Source: Mycobacterium florentinum (GTDB taxonomy: Bacteria; Actinomycetota; Actinomycetes; Mycobacteriales; Mycobacteriaceae). Taken from it: a DNA stretch of 64,000 nucleotides. The number at the start of each line of letters is the position of its first letter. Within the stretch, counting starts at the first letter, position 1. The notes below the pieces were generated by a model that did no database searches, was not told where the DNA came from, and saw only the letters and a list, made by a program, of their open reading frames with translations. The translations under genes were made by a program, and so were the position numbers. The stretch covers positions 1,426,001 to 1,490,000 of the forward strand of contig NZ_AP022576.1 in assembly GCF_010730355.1 (NCBI RefSeq), read 5' to 3'. Of the stretch, positions 23,706 through 32,332 are shown piece after piece.

Positions 23706-23745
23706 ATATCCCAGCACCGTGCACCAGAGTTCTCACCGCTCAGGC
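23706..23745 (+). repeat. Degenerate copy of the tRNA-Val 3' end and flank
   Basis: The 40 bp here align with attR and its flank (12790-12829). ATCCCAG is followed by a diverged acceptor strand, then GCACCAGAGTT exactly, then CTCACCGCTCAGGC against TCACCTGTTCAGGC. It fills most of the 56-bp gap between the glycosyltransferase start and the GAP-family stop. It probably is the remnant right end of an older insertion at the same tRNA gene. Confidence 0.55.
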
Positions 23746-23750
23746 TAGCT

Positions 23751-24434
23751 TCACCACAGGACGCTGCGGAACAGCAGAGCATCCGCCACGAGTCCGACAC
23801 CGACGACCAGAAATAGTATTCGAACCGAGATCGGGCCGTAGCGGGTGAGGCCGCGCACGATGCCACGCTGGATGCGGACGGCCCGGGTGGTCTTTCGGGT
23901 GGCCAGAAACAGGATCAACAGCGACGGCGTGAGCGCCAGCGTCCAGTAGGCGTAAATCAGCAGCGGCCAGCCGGCGGGCCGCGGATGCACAGCGGCGAGC
24001 GTGGCCAATCCGGTGATGTACGGAATCGAGGTCGGCGCCTGCCCGAAGCCGACCGCCGCGCCCAGAATTCCGAGCAGCCAGGGGCGTTGCCGCATGGCCG
24101 CCAACGCCCAGCCCGGAGCCGACGTTTGCGCGGTCAACGGAAAGTAGGCCAGGCACATCAGCACCACACCCAACAGCAGCTGACACCAAAACCGAAGCGC
24201 CGGAGTGATTTTGAAATCGACCGCATGCGTCAAGAAGCCAAGTCCCAGTACCGTGCAGACGCCGAACGTGGTGGTGACCACGAACAACCCCGCGATGAAG
24301 CTCAAGCCGCCCGGGACCGGCGATCGGCGATCGAGTCGGCTGGCATAGACGACGGCTGACACGACGCCCACGTTCAGGACATTCAGCGAGTCGAGGAACG
24401 CCAGTCCGGCAAGCGCCAGTAAAAGAGCTCCCAT
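23751..24434 (-). CDS. GAP family (Sap/LysE-like) membrane protein
   Basis: 227 residues with six hydrophobic helices (for example ALLLALAGLAFLDSLNVLN and LVVGVGLVADALLF). The pattern fits the mycobacterial GAP/Sap family, which is linked to export of glycolipids (GPL or sulfolipid addressing). It is an inner membrane protein. The stop is 6 bp from the tRNA-like scar. Upstream lies a 155-bp gap shared divergently with the next glycosyltransferase. Substrate unknown. Confidence 0.85.
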   Translation of the reverse strand: MGALLLALAGLAFLDSLNVLNVGVVSAVVYASRLDRRSPVPGGLSFIAGLFVVTTTFGVCTVLGLGFLTHAVDFKITPALRFWCQLLLGVVLMCLAYFPLTAQTSAPGWALAAMRQRPWLLGILGAAVGFGQAPTSIPYITGLATLAAVHPRPAGWPLLIYAYWTLALTPSLLILFLATRKTTRAVRIQRGIVRGLTRYGPISVRILFLVVGVGLVADALLFRSVLW

Positions 24435-24589
24435 GATCGCACCGAAGTTACTGCATCGGCCCCCGGACCGCCTTCACCAGCGGGCACAAACGCTCGTTCG
24501 CTCGACAAAAGTGTGAGAATACTAAGACCGCGTCGGGTGCGGGCCGGCTTGCGCCCGACCGGCGCGACCGGCAAGGTCGAACGGTCGAC

Positions 24590-25780
24590 GTGTGGGCATC
24601 TTTGCGAGTGAGGTTCTCCTTGAAGTTTGCGCTCGCCGGCTACGGCAGCCGCGGCGACATCGAACCCTTCGCGGCAGTCGGCAGGGAGCTGCTGCGTCGA
24701 GGCCACGGCGTGGCGATGGCGGTCACGCCCAACATGATCGGCTTCGTGGAATCGGCGGGGCTTGCCGCCGCGGCCTTCGGGCCGGATCCGCCGCAGCACA
24801 AGGATTTCTCGCACACGACGCTGCAGAACCCGATCCTGATGATGTCGGCGTTCACCGATCAGATCCGAGCGGCGTGGGCGCAGTGGGCCGCGTCGCTGCT
24901 GGCGCTCGCCGACGGTGCCGACCTGGTGTTGACGGGCAAGAGCGAGCAGGGACTGGCCGCCAATGTCGCACAGCACCACGGCATCGCGCGCGCGGCGCTG
25001 CACTTCTTCCCGGACGGCGCCGCCGGCCCGAACGACATGCTGGCGCGCCTTGCCGCCGAGGCCGAAGCAGCCCAGCGCGGCGAACTGGGCCTGGCGGAGG
25101 TCGACGGATCCGCGGCGCTGGAGATCCAGGCCTACGACACACTCTGCTTTCCCGGGCTGGCCGCGCAATGGGCCGAACAGGGTCTGCGCCGGCCCTTCGT
25201 CGGCGCGCTGACGCTGGAGTTGCCCGCGAATGCCGACGCCGAGGCCGGGTCGTGGATCGAAGCCGGGACGCCGCCGATCTACTTCGGCTTCGGCAGCGGC
25301 GTGCGGGTCACATCCGCGGACACCGTCGCCGTGATCGCGCAGGCCTGCGCACAGCTGGGCGAACGGGCGCTGATCTGCAGTGGCCCCAACGACTTCACCG
25401 CCGTTCCGCTTTTCGACCACGTCAAAGTGGTCGGCGAGGTGAACCACGCGAGCGTCTTTCCGGCGTGCCGCGCGGTCGTGCACCACGGCGGCGCCGGCAC
25501 CACGGCCGCGGGCCTGCGGGCCGGAATCCCGGCGTTGATCCTCTCGCTCGGGGTCGACGATCAGCAGGTCTGGGCGGCGACCGTGCAACGGCTGAAAGTC
25601 GGTGTAGGTCAAGAGTTTCGGACGACAACGCTGGATTCGTTGGTCGCGGATCTGCGCTGCATCCTGGCCCCGGAATACGCCACCCGGGCCCGGGCGATTG
25701 CCGCGCTGATGGCCACGCCCGCCGAAAGCATCGCCCGTGCCGCCGATCTCCTGGAAGAGGCTGCCCGCGCGGGACGCTAG
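24590..25780 (+). CDS. Glycosyltransferase, GT1/MGT type
   Basis: 396 residues from 24590; the TTG at 24620 (KFALAGYGSRGDIEP) with GTGAGG upstream is a likely true start. GT-B fold: the N-terminal GSRGD loop, typical of sterol and glycopeptidolipid glycosyltransferases, and the C-terminal donor signature HHGGAGTTAAGL. Related mycobacterial enzymes add deoxysugars to glycopeptidolipids or phenolic lipids. The divergent GAP-family gene supports a glycolipid role. The acceptor cannot be read from sequence. Confidence 0.9.
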   Translation: MWASLRVRFSLKFALAGYGSRGDIEPFAAVGRELLRRGHGVAMAVTPNMIGFVESAGLAAAAFGPDPPQHKDFSHTTLQNPILMMSAFTDQIRAAWAQWAASLLALADGADLVLTGKSEQGLAANVAQHHGIARAALHFFPDGAAGPNDMLARLAAEAEAAQRGELGLAEVDGSAALEIQAYDTLCFPGLAAQWAEQGLRRPFVGALTLELPANADAEAGSWIEAGTPPIYFGFGSGVRVTSADTVAVIAQACAQLGERALICSGPNDFTAVPLFDHVKVVGEVNHASVFPACRAVVHHGGAGTTAAGLRAGIPALILSLGVDDQQVWAATVQRLKVGVGQEFRTTTLDSLVADLRCILAPEYATRARAIAALMATPAESIARAADLLEEAARAGR

Positions 25781-25813
25781 CGTCATGTCAGCCACGGCTG
25801 TATTGTTCTGCGC

Positions 25814-26167
25814 ATGCTGACTTGTGAGGCGCGGGAATCGGCGCTGGCCCGATTGGGACGGGCGCTGGCGGATCCGACGCGGTGCCGCATTCTGGTGGCA
25901 TTGCTCGACGGCGTGCGTTATCCGGGTGAGCTGGCGTCGCAACTCGGCCTGACCCGGTCGAACGTCTCCAATCACCTGTCGTGCCTGCGCGGCTGCGGGT
26001 TGGTGGTGGCCACCTACCAGGGACGACAGGTCCGTTACGCATTGGCCGACCCGCACCTTGCCCGCGCGCTGAGCGAGCTGGTCCAGGTGGTGCTCGCCGT
26101 CGATACCGATCAGCCGTGCCTCGACCAGCCCGTATCCGGCAAGCGCAAGACGGGTACAGCGCGATGA
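25814..26167 (+). CDS. cmtR: CmtR, Cd(II)/Pb(II)-sensing ArsR/SmtB repressor
   Basis: 117 residues. A winged helix (LASQLGLTRSNVSNHLSCLRG) contains Cys57 and Cys61, and Cys102 lies in the C-terminal part (TDQPC). These are exactly the three metal ligands described for M. tuberculosis CmtR, at the same positions. Metal binding releases the repressor from DNA. The gene overlaps the next one by 4 nt (ATGA), so it should control the coupled transporter. In M. tuberculosis the partner is the P-type ATPase CtpG; here it is a CDF-type transporter. Confidence 0.93.
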   Translation: MLTCEARESALARLGRALADPTRCRILVALLDGVRYPGELASQLGLTRSNVSNHLSCLRGCGLVVATYQGRQVRYALADPHLARALSELVQVVLAVDTDQPCLDQPVSGKRKTGTAR

Positions 26168-26862
26168 ACGACAAGGACGCCCCGAGCCCGATGCTGCCGC
26201 TCTCGGCACCGGCGTCCGACTGCTGCAACGACGGGTGTTGCAGCGCAGAGACCACGAATCTCGTTGAACCCCAACGCCGTACCGTGCTGCAACGACGGGT
26301 GCGACTGCTCGTTTCGGCGACGATCACCTACAACATCATCGAGGCCATTGTCGCGCTCTCGGCCGGGGCGGTGGCGTCGTCGGCCGCGTTGATCGGGTTC
26401 GGGCTGGATTCGGTGATCGAGGTGTCCTCGGCCGCCGCGGTGTACTGGCAGTTCTCCGGGAGCGACCCCGAGGCCCGCGAACGCGCCGCGCTGCGGGTCA
26501 TCGCCCTGTCGTTCTTCGCCTTGGCGGCCTACGTGACGGTCGAATCCATTCGGTCCCTGGCCGGGGGCGAAACCGCCGGATCCTCCACCGCCGGAATCAT
26601 TCTGGCGGCAGTGTCGCTGGTGGTCATGCCGCTGCTGTCGTACGCACAGCGCCGCGCCGGGCGCGAGCTGGGTTCGGCCAGCGCCGTCGCCGACTCCAAC
26701 CAGACCCTGCTGTGCACCTACCTGTCCGGCGTGCTGCTGGTAGGGCTGCTGCTGAACTACCTGTTCGGCTGGGCGTGGGCAGATCCGGTGGTGGCGTTGG
26801 TGATCGCCGCCGTGGCGGTCCGGGAGGGCCGCACCGCCTGGCGGGGCGAGCACTGCTGCTGA
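26164..26862 (+). CDS. Cation diffusion facilitator-like heavy-metal transporter
   Basis: 232 residues from the ATG at 26164 (4-nt overlap with cmtR). The N terminus has a Cys-rich metal-binding tail (DCCNDGCCSAE) and the C terminus ends GEHCC. Five to six membrane helices lie between, with acidic residues in the membrane (GFGLDSVIEVSS, WADPVVALVI) that match CDF metal sites. It lacks the long cytoplasmic CDF C-terminal domain. It most likely exports Cd, Pb or Zn under CmtR control. The cysteine tails could pass soft metals to the pore. Confidence 0.87.
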   Translation: MNDKDAPSPMLPLSAPASDCCNDGCCSAETTNLVEPQRRTVLQRRVRLLVSATITYNIIEAIVALSAGAVASSAALIGFGLDSVIEVSSAAAVYWQFSGSDPEARERAALRVIALSFFALAAYVTVESIRSLAGGETAGSSTAGIILAAVSLVVMPLLSYAQRRAGRELGSASAVADSNQTLLCTYLSGVLLVGLLLNYLFGWAWADPVVALVIAAVAVREGRTAWRGEHCC

Positions 26863-26893
26863 GTTAAACATGCTGCGCCGCAGCATATTTAAC
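26863..26893. terminator. Bidirectional terminator between convergent genes
   Basis: A 15-bp stem (26863-26877 with 26879-26893, one mismatch) around a single base lies between the transporter stop and the lipoprotein stop. GC-rich core ATGCTGCG/CGCAGCAT flanked by TTAAA and TTTAA gives terminator shape in both directions. Confidence 0.7.
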
Positions 26894-26896
26894 GGA

Positions 26897-27547
26897 TCAG
26901 CCGGGCTGTCCGGCCTTGATGGCGGCGTCCTGCTTGCGCGCCACATCCAGAGCGATCTCCGGCGGCACCGGGTCGCCCGGTGCGCTCTCGAACTCGATGA
27001 GGGCGACGATCTTGCCCTCGCCGAAGATCACCGACGTCTTCGCCTTGCTGCCGTCGGCCGAGGGCCCCGAAATGATCGTGCCGCCAACGCCCACGTCGGC
27101 CGGGGCCGGCGTGGCGCCCTTGATCGCGCCGTTCTGCGGATCGGTGTAGGACTTGGTCAGCGAGTCGCGATCCTTGTCCGCCGCGGCCGGGTCCGGGTAC
27201 ACCAGCAGCGAGTCGATGACGCTGCGCGAGCCGGCCTGGTTGGTGAACACACCCTCGATGCCCGGCGCCGGGTCGGTCAGCGGCCGGGTCTTGGGCGGGT
27301 TGAAGCTATCGTTGGGCACCACGATGTCGGTGGCCTTGATCAGCAGGTTGCTGTAGTCCGTGGGCTGCGCTGCGCTGGTCGACGTCGGTGCGGCCGAGGA
27401 CGAGGACGCCGCGGACGAACTCGACGTCGACGATTTCGATGACGACGCGGGGCTGGACGACTTGTCACCGCCACACCCCGCGACCGCGACGCCGACCACC
27501 AGGGTGGTTGCCGCCAAACCAGCTGCCGCCACCGATACCTTCTTCAC
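26897..27547 (-). CDS. Lipoprotein with Ser-rich linker
   Basis: 216 residues. Signal peptide and lipobox VAVAGCGG (Cys25), then a Ser/Ala/Thr-rich linker (residues about 29-60) that may be O-glycosylated, and a C-terminal globular domain (TDYSNLLIKATDIVVPND...). It is anchored in the outer leaflet of the plasma membrane. The domain is seen in other mycobacterial lipoproteins of unknown role; I cannot name it. Single gene, converging on the CDF gene with a shared terminator. Confidence 0.87.
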   Translation of the reverse strand: MKKVSVAAAGLAATTLVVGVAVAGCGGDKSSSPASSSKSSTSSSSAASSSSAAPTSTSAAQPTDYSNLLIKATDIVVPNDSFNPPKTRPLTDPAPGIEGVFTNQAGSRSVIDSLLVYPDPAAADKDRDSLTKSYTDPQNGAIKGATPAPADVGVGGTIISGPSADGSKAKTSVIFGEGKIVALIEFESAPGDPVPPEIALDVARKQDAAIKAGQPG

Positions 27548-27666
27548 GATTGGCTCCCTTGAGTGTCGTCCCGATTTGCTAGCTTCTCGCGCAACATAGC
27601 GGATGCCGGGTGAACTGGAAATGAATCACCTAATAATTCCCGACTAGCCGACGGCCTGCGGGGCGC

Positions 27667-28593
27667 TCAGCCCCGGCCGAACCGTTCGCGCATTTGCGGG
27701 TCGTTCTCCCACCACAGTCCCGAGGGCGCAGCCTGTTCACTCTCGGCGGCATCCGTGCGGTCCAGCTCGGCATCCACCTGGACGGCGTGCGAACGTTCGT
27801 CTCGTGACAACGCGCGCATCAGCAACAGCACGAACGGCAATCCGACCACATCGCCGAGAATCCACAGCACGCCGGCGCCGATCGTCTGGTCGAGCCGCTG
27901 ATCCGGACCCCAGGAGCGGTGCAACCCCGCGTAATACGCCGCGGCGATCAACGAGCCCTGCCAGATGACCAGGCCCAGCAGTCCGTCGCCCAGGGTCTCG
28001 CCGACGGAGATCAGCAGCGAGATCAGCTGGGGGTATCGGCGGGGCACCGGATCGGATTGCAGCCGGGCGTAGAAGTAACCAAACCCTATGACTACCAAGA
28101 CTATTCGAGTAGGCGCGCCGACCCATTGGTTTTCCAGGGCCGCCGTGTACCAGGGCGTCAGGTAGAGCAGCCACGGCGTGGCCAGCATCGCCAGCGAAGT
28201 GGTCAGCGGGTGCACCAGCACCCGGGCCCAGCGCGACGCCAGCAACCGGTCGATGCGCTCACGGCCGAGGGCGTCACTCAGGACGGTGATCGGCCGGCCC
28301 TGCGCGAGGAAGAACGGCACCACATACAGCAGCAGCAATACCTGCAGCGCGCGCACCCAGAACAGGAAGTAGGCGTAGCTGCCGACCGCGCCGACGGTGG
28401 CCACGGCCCAGAGCGCAATGCCGACACCGAAGCAGCCGGCCTGCGCCCGCCCGACCGCTCGTCCGGCGCGGGCCTTCGGGTAGCACCACATGTACGCGCC
28501 CGCGACCAGCACGATCACCGCCGCCGAGGCGGGATCCAGATACCAGGTCGCAACCAGGGCACCCCATGTCAGCGGGCCCGGATCGATGGGCAT
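27667..28593 (-). CDS. CtaG-family cytochrome c oxidase assembly membrane protein
   Basis: 308 residues with seven or eight membrane helices and the caa3_CtaG-type signatures (YAYFLFWVRALQVLLLLYVVP, MLATPWLLYLTPWY). CtaG proteins deliver copper during assembly of terminal oxidases. The C-terminal 50 residues are cytoplasmic and acidic. The DUF732 gene start upstream on the same strand is not coupled. Its own copper ligands are not obvious. Confidence 0.87.
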   Translation of the reverse strand: MPIDPGPLTWGALVATWYLDPASAAVIVLVAGAYMWCYPKARAGRAVGRAQAGCFGVGIALWAVATVGAVGSYAYFLFWVRALQVLLLLYVVPFFLAQGRPITVLSDALGRERIDRLLASRWARVLVHPLTTSLAMLATPWLLYLTPWYTAALENQWVGAPTRIVLVVIGFGYFYARLQSDPVPRRYPQLISLLISVGETLGDGLLGLVIWQGSLIAAAYYAGLHRSWGPDQRLDQTIGAGVLWILGDVVGLPFVLLLMRALSRDERSHAVQVDAELDRTDAAESEQAAPSGLWWENDPQMRERFGRG

Positions 28594-28606
28594 GGCCCCC
28601 GGCGCT

Positions 28607-28981
28607 TTAGTGGTCGGGAGCGCCGTCGGGCTTGGGTCCCCGACCCTCGCCGGTCAGGTAGTGGGGGCAGTACGAGCCGGCGGCGATGGCCGTGAACTTG
28701 GCCGCGCCGGTATCGGCGAATCCGGGATTGCGCAGCTGAAGGTTGTTGACGATTTCCTGGTCCGAATGTCCCGCGTCGACCAGCTCACACACCGTCTTGC
28801 CGGCCGATATCGCGGCGGCCGGGTCCTGGAAGGTGAGCCCCGCGTCCTTGAGTTCCTTGAGGAACGCGGCGTCGGCCGCCGGGTCGGGCGCGGGGCTGGG
28901 GCTTGGGGTGGGGTCGGCGTGGGCGGGCACGGCCAGGGCAATCATGGTGGCGACGCTGATCAGCGTCATGAGGCGCCTCAT
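28607..28981 (-). CDS. DUF732 secreted protein
   Basis: 124 residues with signal peptide (LISVATMIALAVPAHA), a Pro/Ala-rich spacer and a DUF732 domain (DAAFLKELKDAGLTFQDPAAAI, with Cys in KTVCELV and GSYCPHY). Exported, unknown role. The start may be Met1 (28981) or Met5. It lies 13 bp upstream of the CtaG gene on the same strand. Confidence 0.88.
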   Translation of the reverse strand: MRRLMTLISVATMIALAVPAHADPTPSPSPAPDPAADAAFLKELKDAGLTFQDPAAAISAGKTVCELVDAGHSDQEIVNNLQLRNPGFADTGAAKFTAIAAGSYCPHYLTGEGRGPKPDGAPDH

Positions 28982-29068
28982 GACTCCACAATCCCAGAGA
29001 TGCCGCGACGATGCATCCCACCTGGTCGGCCGGGCGGGCGGAGTTCAGATGGTGTTGGCTAGGACGAC

Positions 29069-29674
29069 GTGGCTGCCATCTTGATTGTTCTCGATGTCTT
29101 TGTCGGCATCATCGCCGTAGTCGGGCTGATTTTTACGTGGAACCGGCTGCGCGCACGCCGCCGGAGGTCGGGCGCCGAAGGCGTCGTCCTGGTCGTCGAT
29201 CGCCTCGCCCCGCGCCGAAGGAATATGGCCCGCCTGCAGGTGAGCCTGCGGATGATCGGACCGACCGTGCGCTACGAGGTGGGACTGGATCTCGAAGCGG
29301 ATGGCAATCCGTTCGAGGCGTCGACGCCCAAGCCCGAGTTACGTCCGTCGATGGGCTGCGGAGACGACGAAATGTCTTGGGGTTTCGAGATTTCCGAAGA
29401 TGAGCTGGACAACGTCTGGGTCATCGCGTCCTGGATCGCCGCCGAGAACACCGACCTCCGGATGGCCGCGATCGCGTCGAACCTGGGCACGGCGGAAACC
29501 TACGAATGGCGATGGGCGGCCGACTGGCGCATCTCGCGCGCCGGCCACTGGCGAAAGCGACGACGCCCGACGACTCCGCCACGCACCGTGGCGGGAATGG
29601 GGCCGCTGGAACTGGGCCGGGCACCCGGGCGGGGACGCGCGGCAAAACCGGCGGCCGACCCGGAACAGGAATAG
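29069..29674 (+). CDS. Hypothetical membrane-anchored protein
   Basis: 201 residues from GTG 29069. One N-terminal helix (AAILIVLDVFVGIIAVVGLIF), a basic cytoplasmic segment, then a soluble domain rich in acidic residues and tryptophan (EISEDELDNVWVIASW, YEWRWAADWR) and a Pro/Arg-rich tail. No family recognised. It sits between two minus-strand DUF732 genes. Confidence 0.65.
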   Translation: MAAILIVLDVFVGIIAVVGLIFTWNRLRARRRRSGAEGVVLVVDRLAPRRRNMARLQVSLRMIGPTVRYEVGLDLEADGNPFEASTPKPELRPSMGCGDDEMSWGFEISEDELDNVWVIASWIAAENTDLRMAAIASNLGTAETYEWRWAADWRISRAGHWRKRRRPTTPPRTVAGMGPLELGRAPGRGRAAKPAADPEQE

Positions 29675-29682
29675 CGCGGCCG

Positions 29683-30009
29683 CTATTGGGGGCCGTTGGT
29701 GGCGGTGGTGTGCGGCAGCGCACCGGGGCAATAGGCGGTGGCCGCGATGGCCGCGAACTTGGCGGCGTTCTCCTCGCGGAGTCCGGGATTGCGGTCTTCC
29801 ACGGTCTTGACGACATCCACCATCTGCGTGCCCTGGCCGACCGCCTGGCACACCCACTTGCCCGCCGCGATCGCACGGCCCGGGTCCGGGAAGGTGACGC
29901 CGGATGCCTGCAGCGCGGCAAGGAATTGGTCATCCATGGGATCGGCGTACGCCGGGGCGGCCGTGCAGATCATGACGACGGCGCTTACCAGCATCAGGAG
30001 GCGTGTCAT
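29683..30009 (-). CDS. DUF732 secreted protein
   Basis: 108 residues from ATG 30009 (MTRLLMLVSAVVM); the longer frame to 30093 lacks a signal at its start and was rejected. Signal peptide cleaved near PAYA, then the DUF732 domain (QFLAALQASGVTFPDPGRAIAAG) with cysteines in KWVCQAV and TAYCPGA. Similar to 28607-28981, so a local duplication is plausible. Confidence 0.88.
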   Translation of the reverse strand: MTRLLMLVSAVVMICTAAPAYADPMDDQFLAALQASGVTFPDPGRAIAAGKWVCQAVGQGTQMVDVVKTVEDRNPGLREENAAKFAAIAATAYCPGALPHTTATNGPQ

Positions 30010-30177
30010 AGCCCACTGATCGTCGCAGACCAGCGGCAAACTTGCATCCCACTCTTGCGTGCCGGCGATCAAAGTGCCGCCGGCACGCACCACGCGCTGG
30101 TCACGGCCGCTGGCACGGGTGCGCGGGGGCGGTCCAACCCCTCCCGTTCACGAGGCCCGGTGTGCAATTATTCGAGG

Positions 30178-30696
30178 ATGCGCCGCTGGCTGATCGTCCT
30201 GTCGACCCTGCTCATCGCCGCCGCGAGCACCGTCGGCGTGGCCGCGCCGCGCGTGTGGGCCCAGGACGCGCCGATCGGACACATCGGCGACACCCTGCGG
30301 GTGGACACCGGCACCTACGTCGCCGACGTCACCGTCAGCAGCGTGACCCCCTGCGACCCGCCACCCGGATTCGGCTACACCCGCAGCGGCGTGCCGATCA
30401 AAAGCTTCCCCGGCAGCACCCCCAACCGCGCCGACGTGACGGTGCACGCGATCCAGGTGCCCAACCCGTACGTCATGGCGGCCGCGTTCAGCTTCGACGG
30501 AGTGACTCCGTTCGCCGACGCCTACAAGCCGCGCGCCACCGACGCACCCGACGCGCTGGACAATGTGCTCGGCAACGCGCCCAACGGCGCGATCGTGCGC
30601 GGCGGGGTCTATTGGGACGCCTACCGCGATCCGGTCTCCAACGTCGTGCTGCTGGACCGCAAGACCGGTCGCCACCTCGCGCAGTGGAACCTCTGA
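30178..30696 (+). CDS. Secreted protein, Rv2668-like
   Basis: 172 residues from ATG 30178 (MRRWLIVLST). Signal peptide (about 1-28, ending VWAQ), then a beta-rich domain (GDTLRVDTGTYVADVTVSSV, AFSFDGVTPFADAYKP). The position next to the GNAT and zapE genes matches Rv2668 of M. tuberculosis, an exported Ala/Val-rich protein. Function unknown. It overlaps the next gene by 13 bp. Confidence 0.87.
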   Translation: MRRWLIVLSTLLIAAASTVGVAAPRVWAQDAPIGHIGDTLRVDTGTYVADVTVSSVTPCDPPPGFGYTRSGVPIKSFPGSTPNRADVTVHAIQVPNPYVMAAAFSFDGVTPFADAYKPRATDAPDALDNVLGNAPNGAIVRGGVYWDAYRDPVSNVVLLDRKTGRHLAQWNL

Positions 30697-31232
30697 CTCT
30701 CGACATCCAGCGCGTCGCGGCGGATTCCGTCGACGTGACAGAGCTGGCTACCGTTGCGGCCCTTACCTTTCCGTTGGCATGCCCGCCCACGGCGACTCCG
30801 GAGAACATCGCGTCGTTCGTCTCCAAGAACCTGACGCCCGCCCGCTTCGGCGACTATCTCAATGATCCGGAACGGGCCATCCTCACCGCGCGGCGCGACG
30901 AGAAGATCGTCGGTTACGCCATGCTGGTTCGCGGCGTCTCCGACGACACCGGCGTGCAGCAGGCGGTCGAAATCCGCCCGGCCGCAGAGCTGTCCAAGTT
31001 GTATCTACTGCCCGACTACCACGGCAGCGGGGCATCGGCCGCGCTGATGGAAAGCGCGTTGGCCGTCGCGGACGACTGGAGCGTGCGCTGCGTGTGGCTG
31101 GGCGTCAGCAAGGCAAACCAACGCGCCCAACGCTTTTACGCCAAGAGCGGATTTAAGATCAACGGCAACAGGACGTTTCGAGTCGGCGATCACTTCGAAA
31201 ACGACTACGTCATGATTCGCGAGGTTGGGTAG
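30684..31232 (+). CDS. GNAT family N-acetyltransferase (Rv2669-like)
   Basis: 182 residues from GTG 30684 (VEPLTLDIQRV). The GNAT core is clear: ELSKLYLLPDYHGSGASAALMESAL holds the acetyl-CoA-binding Q/RxxGxG/A-like loop, and RAQRFYAKSGFKINGN is the C-terminal motif. It transfers an acetyl group from acetyl-CoA to an unknown amine. It overlaps the Rv2668-like gene by 13 bp and the convergent zapE gene by 23 bp. Confidence 0.9.
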   Translation: MEPLTLDIQRVAADSVDVTELATVAALTFPLACPPTATPENIASFVSKNLTPARFGDYLNDPERAILTARRDEKIVGYAMLVRGVSDDTGVQQAVEIRPAAELSKLYLLPDYHGSGASAALMESALAVADDWSVRCVWLGVSKANQRAQRFYAKSGFKINGNRTFRVGDHFENDYVMIREVG

Positions 31233-32298
31233 CCGCGGCGGTCAGCGCCAGCAGCCGCGAGGTGGCCCGCAGGTACTTCTTCCGGTAGCCACCGGCCAGC
31301 ATCTCTTCGCTGAACACGGTGTCCAGTTTCGCGCCGGACGCCACCACCGGAATGCCGGCGTCATAAAGGCGATCGGTCAGCGACACCAGCCGCAGCGCGA
31401 CGTTCTGATCGTCGATGCCGTGCACACCGGTCAAGAACACCACCGTGACGCCCTCGATCAGGCTCAGGTAGCGGGATGGGTGCATGGTGGCCAAATGCGC
31501 ACACAGGGAATCGAAGTCGTCCAGCGTCGCCCCGGCCACGTCGGCGGCACGGGCGACGACCTCGTCGTCCGTCAGGGGCTGCGGCGCGGGCGGCAGACCG
31601 CGGTGCCGGTAGTCCGGCCCCTCGATTCGCACGGTGGTGAAAATGCTTGCCAGCGTGTTGATCTCGCGTAGAAAATCCTGAGCGGCGAAGCGGCCCTCCC
31701 CCAGCTGCTCGGGCAGCGTGTTGGAGGTGGCGGCCACCGACACTCCCCGCTCGACCAACGACGACAGCATCCGCGAGATCAGCGTGGTGTTGCCCGGGTC
31801 GTCGAGTTCGAACTCGTCGATGCAGACCGCCGTGTAGTTGGCCAGCAGGTCGATGCATTCGGCGAAACCGAACACCCCGGCCAGCTGGGTCAGTTCCCCG
31901 AACGTCGCGAACGCCTTGGGATGCGTGGCCGGGTCCGGCGCCGCGCCGGGCCCCGGGCCGGGCAGCCGGTAGTAGGCCGAGGCCAGCAGATGCGTCTTGC
32001 CGACCCCGAATCCGCCATCCAGGTAGAGGCCCACGCCGGGCAGCACCGCCCGCTTGCCCAACAGCTTGCGCCGGCCCGCCCGCCGCTCGGTGGCCTGACG
32101 GCAGAAGTCCTGGCACGCCACCAGCGCGGCGGCCTGCGTCGGTTCCGCGGGATCCGGGCGATAGGTGCCGAAGCCCACGTCGGCGAACGTTGGCGGCGGC
32201 CGCAATTGGGCGATGAGCCGCTCCGGCGAAACGCTCGGATGCCGATCCACCAGATGCTGCACGCGCCCGGAATCATCCGCAGACACCGACCCGTGCAT
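31210..32298 (-). CDS. zapE: ZapE/AFG1-like ATPase
   Basis: 362 residues. P-loop ATPase with Walker A GGFGVGKTHLL, Walker B VCIDEFELDD and a sensor region (VAATSNTLPEQLGEG), the AFG1/ZapE arrangement. ZapE acts with the Z-ring during division in E. coli; in mycobacteria (Rv2670c) the role is less defined. The N terminus holds a motif FADVGFGTYRPDPAEPTQ common in actinobacterial members. It converges on the GNAT gene. Confidence 0.93.
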   Translation of the reverse strand: MHGSVSADDSGRVQHLVDRHPSVSPERLIAQLRPPPTFADVGFGTYRPDPAEPTQAAALVACQDFCRQATERRAGRRKLLGKRAVLPGVGLYLDGGFGVGKTHLLASAYYRLPGPGPGAAPDPATHPKAFATFGELTQLAGVFGFAECIDLLANYTAVCIDEFELDDPGNTTLISRMLSSLVERGVSVAATSNTLPEQLGEGRFAAQDFLREINTLASIFTTVRIEGPDYRHRGLPPAPQPLTDDEVVARAADVAGATLDDFDSLCAHLATMHPSRYLSLIEGVTVVFLTGVHGIDDQNVALRLVSLTDRLYDAGIPVVASGAKLDTVFSEEMLAGGYRKKYLRATSRLLALTAAATQPRES

Positions 32299-32332
32299 GC
32301 GAAAACTCTAGCGGCGTGTTGCAATCGTCCTC

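Noticed and set aside
24383..26209. 608-codon minus-strand open frame
   Set aside because: Shadow of the glycosyltransferase and cmtR genes; repetitive Arg/Gln composition, no domain.
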